A stretch of DNA of 7,660 nt from Candidatus Rokuibacteriota bacterium (GTDB taxonomy: Bacteria; Methylomirabilota; Methylomirabilia; Rokubacteriales; CSP1-6). Location: positions 1-7,660 of the forward strand of contig QHRT01000038.1 of NCBI GenBank assembly GCA_003220195.1, written 5' to 3'. Made by a program: the position numbers and the translations under genes. Positions 1 through 5,417 of this stretch are shown here, piece after piece. The notes under the pieces are model-generated. The model was given only the letters and a program-made list of their open reading frames with translations, had not been told where the DNA came from and searched no databases. Each line of letters starts with the position of its first letter. Positions within the stretch are counted from its first letter, which is position 1.

Positions 1-726
1 CTCGGCGATCGCTTCAAGCCACCCATCTGGCAGTCCGGCGCCAAGGAGGGCCATCTCCTCGGTACCGACCACCTGGGCCGCGATGTGCTCTCGCGACTGA
101 TCTTCGGCGCGCGCGTCTCGATGATCGTCGGGTTCACCGCGGTGATCGTCGCCGGGCTGATCGGCACGTTCCTCGGGATTCTCTCGGGGTACCTGGGCGG
201 CTGGGTGGATCAGGTGATCATGCGCGTCACCGACGCGTGGCTCGCCTTGCCGGCGTTGACGTTCGCGATCTTCCTGGCGGCGATTCTCGGACCCAGTATG
301 TGGAACATCGTCATCATCCTGGGCACCGTGTACTGGACGCGCTACGCCCGCGTGATCCGTGGCGAGGTGCTCTCGCTGCGCGAGCGCGAATACGTCCGGC
401 TGGCCATCGTGGCCGGCTGCTCCAAGTGGACGATCATGCGGCGCCACATCCTGCCGAACGTGATCAACTCGGCGATCGTGCTCGCGACGCTGCAGCTCGG
501 CGTCGTCATCATCGCCGAGGCCGGGCTGTCCTTCCTCGGCGTCGGCGTGCCCCCGCCGCAGCCGGCGTGGGGCCTCATGCTGGCCGACGGCAAGAAAGGG
601 ATGATGGCCGGGTACTGGTGGCTCACCGTCATGCCGGGATTCTGCATCATGCTGATGGTGCTCTCGGCGAATCTGCTCGGTGACTGGCTGCGGGTGAAGT
701 TCGATCCGCAGCTCCGGCAGCTATGA
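1..726 (+). CDS. dppC: Peptide ABC transporter permease, DppC/OppC type (5' end outside window)
   Basis: Inner-membrane permease subunit of a dipeptide/oligopeptide/nickel-family ABC importer, which forms the channel with a DppB-type partner. The reading frame is open to the window edge and 241 residues are visible. About 50-60 residues, including the first membrane helix, are probably missing compared with the usual 280-300. Visible residues 20-29 read LGTDHLGRDV, a hallmark of DppC-type permeases just before the transmembrane domain. The ATPase-contact (EAA) loop starts at EYVRLAIVAG (residues 130-139) and ends with HILPN. About five hydrophobic segments follow the LGTD motif, the last near residues 205-230. 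A GTG at 85 could be mistaken for a start, but it falls inside the conserved motif. The stop overlaps the next gene's start (ATGA), so the two are translationally coupled. The family call is firm; the substrate cannot be read from this subunit. Confidence 0.95.
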   Translation, partial: LGDRFKPPIWQSGAKEGHLLGTDHLGRDVLSRLIFGARVSMIVGFTAVIVAGLIGTFLGILSGYLGGWVDQVIMRVTDAWLALPALTFAIFLAAILGPSMWNIVIILGTVYWTRYARVIRGEVLSLREREYVRLAIVAGCSKWTIMRRHILPNVINSAIVLATLQLGVVIIAEAGLSFLGVGVPPPQPAWGLMLADGKKGMMAGYWWLTVMPGFCIMLMVLSANLLGDWLRVKFDPQLRQL

Positions 727-1742
727 CCGACTCCCCGCCGCTCCTCGAGATCACCGACCTCTCGACGCACTACGTCAGCTCGCGGGGCACGCGCGTCACG
801 CGCGCCGTGCAGGACGTGTCGTTCACGCTGAACGCGGGCGACACGCTCGGGATCGTCGGCGAGTCGGGCTCCGGCAAGACGACCCTGGCGCTCTCGATCT
901 TGAAGATCCTTCCGCCGGCCGCGCGGATCGTCAGCGGCCGGATCCGCTTCGAGGGCGAGAACCTGGTCACGAAACCGGCCCACGAGATGCGGCGCATCCG
1001 CGGCAAGAAGATCGCGATGATCCTTCAAGATCCTCTCGCCTCGCTGAACCCGCTCTTCACCGTCGGGGATCAGGTGTCGGAGCCGATGCGCGTGCACGAG
1101 GGAACGTCGCGCCGCACCGCCTGGGACAAGGCGCGCGCCCTCCTGCGCGCGGTGCGGATTCCGGCGCCCGAGGCGCGCGTCCGTGAGTACCCGCACCAGA
1201 TGTCGGGCGGCATGCGGCAACGCATCGTTGGCGCGATCGCGATCTCCTGCGAGCCGCGGCTACTGATCGCCGACGAGCCGACGACCAGTCTCGACCTCAC
1301 GATCCAGGCGCAGTATCTCCAGCTGCTCGGCGACCTCCAGCGCGCGCACGGACTCGCCCTGATCTTCATCACGCACAACCTGGGGATCGTCGCCAAGATG
1401 TGCAAGCAGGTCGCCGTGATGTACGGCGGCCGCATCGTCGAGACGGGTCCCGTGCGAACGATCTTCAGCAATCCGCAGCACCCCTACACGATGGCGTTGC
1501 TCGACTCGATCCCGCGACTGACGAAGTCCCGCGATCGGCTCACGGCCATCGACGGCCAGCCGCCGGACCCCGCCGCGCTGCCGCCGGGATGCTCGTTCCA
1601 TCCGCGGTGTACGAAGGTGATGGACCGCTGTCGGGACGAGGAGCCCGCTGACGTCGCCATCGCGGCCGGCCACCGCGCGCGCTGCTGGTTGCACGCCGAC
1701 AACGGCGTGGCACAGTCCGTCCCGTTCAAGGCCAAGGCGTGA
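723..1742 (+). CDS. dppD: Peptide ABC transporter ATP-binding protein, DppD/OppD type
   Basis: Cytoplasmic ATPase, one half of the heterodimeric motor of the importer. In its 339 residues the motifs are in order: Walker A GESGSGKT (46-53), Q-loop Gln102 in LQDPLASLNP, signature MSGGM (160-164), Walker B LLIADE (180-185), D-loop SLD (189-191) and switch His218. The C-terminal oligopeptide-transporter extension is present (HPYT at 253-256). It carries Cys290, Cys296, Cys303 and Cys321, the spacing that binds an iron-sulfur cluster in some studied relatives. MSGGM instead of LSGGQ is normal for DppD-type subunits. The H-loop reads THNLG where THDLG is usual, a mild oddity. The ATG start overlaps the permease stop by 4 bases. 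No Shine-Dalgarno is visible, which fits translational coupling. Length is typical. The Dpp, Opp and other family 5 systems cannot be separated by this subunit. Confidence 0.96.
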   Translation: MTDSPPLLEITDLSTHYVSSRGTRVTRAVQDVSFTLNAGDTLGIVGESGSGKTTLALSILKILPPAARIVSGRIRFEGENLVTKPAHEMRRIRGKKIAMILQDPLASLNPLFTVGDQVSEPMRVHEGTSRRTAWDKARALLRAVRIPAPEARVREYPHQMSGGMRQRIVGAIAISCEPRLLIADEPTTSLDLTIQAQYLQLLGDLQRAHGLALIFITHNLGIVAKMCKQVAVMYGGRIVETGPVRTIFSNPQHPYTMALLDSIPRLTKSRDRLTAIDGQPPDPAALPPGCSFHPRCTKVMDRCRDEEPADVAIAAGHRARCWLHADNGVAQSVPFKAKA

Positions 1743-2740
1743 TGAGGCAACCGGTCCTCGAGGTCGAGGGGCTCACCAAACACTTCCCCATCCGCGGCGG
1801 CTTCTTCGGCGGGTCGGCGGCGACGGTCCGCGCCGTTGACGGCGTGTCGTTCTCGGTCGAGCGCGGACGCAGCCTCGGTCTCGTCGGTGAATCGGGCTGC
1901 GGCAAGACGACGACCGCCAAGCTCATCTTGAAACTGGAAGAGCCGACGTCCGGGGTGATCCGCTTCGAGGGTCGCGAGCTGAACGGGCTCGACGCCGCGG
2001 GGGTGCGCGGGTACCGCCGCGGGGTCCAGGCCGTGTTCCAGGATCCCTTCGCGTCGTTGAATCCCCGCATGCGGGTGGACGCGATCATCGCCGAGCCGCT
2101 CGTCACGCACGAAAAGCTGCCCTCCGCCGAGGTCCGCAAACGCGTCGAGAAGCTCCTCGACGTGGTCGGGCTGGCGCGACGATCGGCCACGCTCTTCCCG
2201 CACGAGTTCTCCGGCGGGCAGCGGCAGCGCATCGCGATCGCGCGAGCGTTGTCGCTCGAGCCGAAGCTGATCGTGCTCGACGAACCGGTGTCGGCGCTCG
2301 ACGTGTCGATCCGCGCGCAGATCCTGAACCTCCTCACGGATCTCCAGACCCAGCTCGGGCTCTCGTATCTGTTCATCGCGCACGACCTGGCCGCCGTCGC
2401 GCACATGAGCCAGCAGGTCGCGGTGATGTACCTCGGCAAGATCGTCGAGCTCGGCGACGCGGCCGAGATCTCGATGGACCCGAAGCACCCGTACACCCAG
2501 GCGCTGTTCGCCGCCGCGTTGCCCGCGCATCCCGACGAGGCCCGCGACGAGATCGTCGTCGCCGGCGAGGTGCCGAGCCCGATCGCGCCGCCGCCGGGAT
2601 GCCACTTCCATCCGCGCTGCCCTTTCGCGATGCCGCGTTGCTCGTCAGAGCCTCCGAAGCTCTTGACGGTCGGCGGCCGCACGATCGCGTGCCACCTCTA
2701 CGACGGAGGATCCTCGCCGGACATCCCCTCCGTGCGCTGA
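1742..2740 (+). CDS. dppF: Peptide ABC transporter ATP-binding protein, DppF/OppF type
   Basis: Second ATPase of the importer, pairing with the DppD-type subunit. Residue numbers here count from the GTG at 1739. The N-terminus has the DppF-type opening KHFPIRGGFF followed by RAVDGVSF. Motifs are Walker A GESGCGKT (50-57), Q-loop Gln101 in FQDPFASLNP, signature FSGGQ (157-161), Walker B LIVLDE (177-182), D-loop ALD and switch His215 in AHDLA. All are canonical. The C-terminal extension carries Cys288, Cys294, Cys301 and Cys318, the same pattern as its neighbour. Two starts are possible. GTG at 1739 gives a 4-base overlap with the previous gene and has AAGG 7 bases upstream. ATG at 1742 gives a 1-base TGATG overlap and has AAGG 4 bases upstream. 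I prefer ATG because it is the stronger start codon, but this is not decisive. Length is usual for the family. Confidence 0.96.
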   Translation: MRQPVLEVEGLTKHFPIRGGFFGGSAATVRAVDGVSFSVERGRSLGLVGESGCGKTTTAKLILKLEEPTSGVIRFEGRELNGLDAAGVRGYRRGVQAVFQDPFASLNPRMRVDAIIAEPLVTHEKLPSAEVRKRVEKLLDVVGLARRSATLFPHEFSGGQRQRIAIARALSLEPKLIVLDEPVSALDVSIRAQILNLLTDLQTQLGLSYLFIAHDLAAVAHMSQQVAVMYLGKIVELGDAAEISMDPKHPYTQALFAAALPAHPDEARDEIVVAGEVPSPIAPPPGCHFHPRCPFAMPRCSSEPPKLLTVGGRTIACHLYDGGSSPDIPSVR

Positions 2741-2758
2741 CGCCGACGCGCCGCTTCC

Positions 2759-2763
2759 GGAGG
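2759..2763 (+). promoter_or_regulatory. Ribosome binding site of the substrate-binding protein gene
   Basis: GGAGG lies 6 bases before the ATG at 2770. It decides the start: the frame is open far upstream, back to 2599 inside the DppF gene, but that extension is arginine-rich shadow sequence and the signal peptide begins at 2770. It is the clearest Shine-Dalgarno in the window. It suits the one gene of the operon that does not overlap its predecessor and whose product is normally needed in excess. Confidence 0.82.
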
Positions 2764-2769
2764 TCTTTC

Positions 2770-4308
2770 ATGGAGAAGCTCGGGCCCGTCTTCACGCTCG
2801 TCGCCATCCTCGTTCTGGCCGGATGCCCGACGCTGGTCGCCGCGCAGGGTCCGGCCGATCAGCTCACGATCGCGTTCGACGCCTCGCTCGCGCCGACGTT
2901 CATCGATCCCGCCGAGACGCCCGGTATCGGCACGCCGTTTGTGTTCCTGTACGCGCTGCACGACGCGCTCGCCAAGCCGCTGCCCGGCAACACCATGGCC
3001 CCGTGCCTCGCCGAGTCGTGGAAGGACAGCCCGGACGGCCTGACGTACGAGTTCAAGCTGCGCGAGGGCCTCAAGTTCCACAACGGCGACCCGTTCACCG
3101 CGGAGGACGTGAAGTTCAGCTTCGAGCGCTACCGCGGCGTCTCCACCAAGCTGTTGCACGACCGCGTCAAGACGGTGCAGATCGTCGATCCCCATCGCAT
3201 TCGCTTCGTCCTGCACGCGCCGTGGCCCGATTTCCTCGCCTTCTACGCCACGCCGGCCACCGGCGCCGCCTGGGTCGTTCCGAAGAAGTATCTCGAGAAG
3301 GTCGGCGAGGAGGGCTTCAAGCGCCAGCCAGTCGGGCTCGGGCCCTACCGCTTCGTCCGGATGACCCCGGGCGTCGAGATGGTGCTCGAGGCCAACGAGC
3401 AGTACTGGCGCAAGAAGCCGACGATCAAGCGGGTCGTCATCAAGGGCGTCCCCGACCGCACGACGCGGCTCGCGATGCTGAAGACCGGCGAGGCCGACCT
3501 CGGCTATCTGATGGTCGGCGTCGAAGCCGCGACCATCAAGAACGATCCCAAGCTGAAGCTGGCGCACGTCATTCCGCCGGCGGCGTGGTGGCTCGACTTT
3601 CCCGAGCAGTGGAATCCGAAGTCGCCCTGGCACGATCGCCGCGTGCGGCTCGCGGCGAACCTCGCGATGGACAAGAAGGCGTTGAACGAAGCCGAGCGCC
3701 TCGGCTATTCGCGACTGACGGGATCGATCATCCCGAGCGTGATGGACTTCGCCTTGCGCATCGAGCCCTATCCCTACGACCTCGCTCAGGCCAAGCGTCT
3801 CCTGACCGAGGCCGGCTATCCGAACGGCTTCGACGCCGGCGAGCTCACGCCGCTGCCGCCGTTCACGACGTTCGGCGAAGCCGTGGCGAACGACCTCGCC
3901 GCGGTCTCGATTCGCACTCGCGTGCGCTCGATGGAACGGGCGACGTTCATGGAAGCCTGGCGCGCCAAGAAGCTGTCGGGGCTCATCCTGACCGTCACCG
4001 CCGCGCCCGGGAACGCGCCGTCCCGGATCGAGAACTTCGTGCTCAGCACCGCGCCGTACGCCACAGGTGGCTATCCGGACATCGACGACCTGTACAAGCA
4101 GCAGGCGCACGAGCGGGACCGGAAAAAGCGCGAAGCGGTCCTTCACCAGATCCAGCGCCTGGTGCACGAGCGCGTGATGTTCGGTCCGATCTTCGAGCCG
4201 GCCACGCTGCACGGCGTCGGCCCGCGCGTGGAAGAGCCGGCGGTCGGTCTCACGCCGCAGCTCTACTTCGCGGCGCCGTACGAAGATATCCGTCTGAAGA
4301 AGCCATAA
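2770..4308 (+). CDS. ABC transporter substrate-binding protein, family 5 (SBP_bac_5)
   Basis: Extracytoplasmic receptor that should deliver the solute to the importer encoded just upstream. The predicted product is 512 residues, a normal family length. Residues 1-25 form an export signal with a hydrophobic core (about 7-18). LAGC at 16-19 looks like a lipoprotein box with Cys19 as the anchor. A signal peptidase I site after VAA at 23-25 is the alternative. The family 5 signature region is clear: LAESW at 80-84, then DGLTYEFKLREGLKFHNGD (89-107) and FTAEDVKFSFER (109-120). Later come GLGPYRFV and a RLAMLKTGEADLGYL segment, also typical of these proteins. The start is set by a GGAGG 6 bases upstream. 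Proteins of this family bind peptides, nickel chelates, opines, sugars or other organic solutes, so the ligand is unknown. Being last in the operon is unusual compared with E. coli dppABCDF, where the binding protein comes first. Confidence 0.95.
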   Translation: MEKLGPVFTLVAILVLAGCPTLVAAQGPADQLTIAFDASLAPTFIDPAETPGIGTPFVFLYALHDALAKPLPGNTMAPCLAESWKDSPDGLTYEFKLREGLKFHNGDPFTAEDVKFSFERYRGVSTKLLHDRVKTVQIVDPHRIRFVLHAPWPDFLAFYATPATGAAWVVPKKYLEKVGEEGFKRQPVGLGPYRFVRMTPGVEMVLEANEQYWRKKPTIKRVVIKGVPDRTTRLAMLKTGEADLGYLMVGVEAATIKNDPKLKLAHVIPPAAWWLDFPEQWNPKSPWHDRRVRLAANLAMDKKALNEAERLGYSRLTGSIIPSVMDFALRIEPYPYDLAQAKRLLTEAGYPNGFDAGELTPLPPFTTFGEAVANDLAAVSIRTRVRSMERATFMEAWRAKKLSGLILTVTAAPGNAPSRIENFVLSTAPYATGGYPDIDDLYKQQAHERDRKKREAVLHQIQRLVHERVMFGPIFEPATLHGVGPRVEEPAVGLTPQLYFAAPYEDIRLKKP

Positions 4309-4338
4309 CCCGCCCGGCGCGGATCAGGGCGCCACACC

Positions 4339-5049
4339 ATGAAATGCTTGCGGTGCGGGGGCACGAGAACACCACAAGCCAGAAGTTTGTGGCGAGTGTG
4401 GCGCCCGCCTCGCGGCCGTGTGCAGCGCCTGCGGCGCGTCGAAGCCCCGACCCAGAAGTTCTGCGGGGACTGCGGACCATCGCTGTCGCGAGGCCTCTCG
4501 GCGATCAGGTCCCCCCCTCGCCGGACTCCTACACGCCGCGCCACCTCGCCGAAAAGATCCGCACGTCCGGGGCTTCCCTCGAGGGCGAGCGCAAGCAGGT
4601 GACCGTGCTCTTTGCCGACCTCAAAGGCTCGATGGAGCTCACGGCGATCATGACGCTCCAGAGCGACGTGTATCTCCGCGCCGGGCGCCGCGACGAGGCT
4701 CACGCCTCCGCGCAGCGAGGCCTTGAACTCTCTCACCGGCTCAAGCCGCGGATCCGAGGCGGAGACTCTCCATGTGCTCGGGAACGTCGCCGCGGCCTTA
4801 GCGCCACTCGATGCAGACGCCGCCGAAGCACACGATCGCGAAGCGATGAAGCTCGCCGAGCCGCGCGGCATGCGGCCCCTCGTCGCTCATTGCCACCTCG
4901 GCCTCGGCCGGCTCTACGGCCGCATTGGCAAGAGCGAGCAGTCCCTGGAATACCTCACCACGGCGACAACGATGTACCGCGAGATGGGCATGACTTTCTG
5001 GCTGGAGCCGGCCGAGGCGGAGCTGGGAGCGCGTTCAGATCCGGGCTAG
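4339..5049 (+). pseudogene. Remnant of a zinc-ribbon / class III nucleotide cyclase / TPR regulatory gene
   Basis: Broken copy of a large signalling gene, about 1,000-1,200 codons when intact, whose product would have carried N-terminal zinc ribbons, a class III adenylate/guanylate cyclase domain, an AAA-type ATPase and TPR repeats. Both ends are recognisable but spread over three frames. MKCLRCG begins at 4339, then GHEN (from 4359), GECGARLAAVCSACG (4391-4435) and PTQKFCGDCG (4447-4476), all zinc-ribbon pieces. SYTPRHLAEKI and GERKQVTVLFADLKGSMEL (ending 4640) form the linker and the first strand of the cyclase. TPR-like sequence follows at once (LRAGRRDEAH, about 4674-4703), then the family C-terminus in another frame (LVAHCHLGLGRLYGRIGKS, TTATTMYREMGM, stop TAG 5047-5049). 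The rest of the cyclase and the whole ATPase are missing. No ribosome binding site is seen before 4339. The identity rests on remembered family motifs. Confidence 0.85.
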
Positions 5050-5417
5050 AGAGCGATCGGCGCGTCGACGAAGATCGTGTAGCGCTGGCTCTTCGGCTTC
5101 GCCTGGTCCTCCGGGTTCACATACCGGATCGAGCTTTTTCCCTGGAGCTTTTCGGGCAGGATCATGACGCGGATGAACGCCGTGTCGTGCGTCGGAGACG
5201 CCACCGCGTAGACGGGATCCGGCCCGGTCTCGAACCAGGGCTGGCCGGGTTCGCGATGGAGCGTGTGGCCGGCGGTCTCGACGCGGAACGTACCCCGCAG
5301 CAGCATGCGGATGCGTGGCTCCACGAGGTAGATCACGCGATGGGCGGCGTCCATGGCGCAGACCGCCGGCGACGCGATGACGTCCTCGATCACGCGAAGC
5401 TCGTAGTCGCGGCTCAT
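5046..5417 (-). CDS. Small cupin-like protein partnered with MmgE/PrpD
   Basis: A 123-residue soluble protein with no signal peptide or membrane segment. I judge it a single-domain cupin-like beta-barrel from alternating beta-strand/turn sequence: IYLVEPRIRMLLRGTFRVE (about 29-47), then GHTLHREPGQPWFETGPDP (50-68), then FIRVMILP (81-88). The classic first cupin motif HxH...E is absent. The only His residues are 26, 51, 54 and 77, so metal binding is doubtful. The C-terminal part contains GKSSIRYVNPED (93-104) and SQRYTIFVD (110-118), which look like a conserved tail. Its ATG overlaps the stop of the upstream PrpD gene by 4 bases (ATGA), so the two are co-translated and probably act in the same pathway. 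A role as accessory or second-step enzyme is inference only. Its stop codon lies inside the CTAG that also holds the convergent remnant's stop. Confidence 0.78.
   Translation of the reverse strand: MSRDYELRVIEDVIASPAVCAMDAAHRVIYLVEPRIRMLLRGTFRVETAGHTLHREPGQPWFETGPDPVYAVASPTHDTAFIRVMILPEKLQGKSSIRYVNPEDQAKPKSQRYTIFVDAPIAL

Noticed and set aside
2698..4212. Long minus-strand frame of 504 codons opposite the binding protein gene
   Set aside because: High-GC antisense shadow: low-complexity Arg/Ala/Gly composition, no recognisable domain, and the plus-strand gene is beyond doubt. The same applies to the long minus-strand frames opposite the permease and ATPase genes.
4316..4333. Hairpin GGCGC / GCGCC with an 8-base loop just after the binding-protein stop
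   Set aside because: The stem is only 5 base pairs and no T run follows. In such GC-rich DNA this occurs by chance, so it is not called a terminator.
4263..4871. Minus-strand frame of 202 codons opposite the cyclase remnant
   Set aside because: The plus strand carries recognisable zinc-ribbon, cyclase and TPR sequence, while this frame has no domain and overlaps the binding-protein end on the other strand.
4723..5049. Possible independent small TPR protein of 108 codons starting at TTG 4723
   Set aside because: No ribosome binding site is visible, and its N-terminal residues are out of step with the family until about 4750. It is better read as the tail of the broken regulator.
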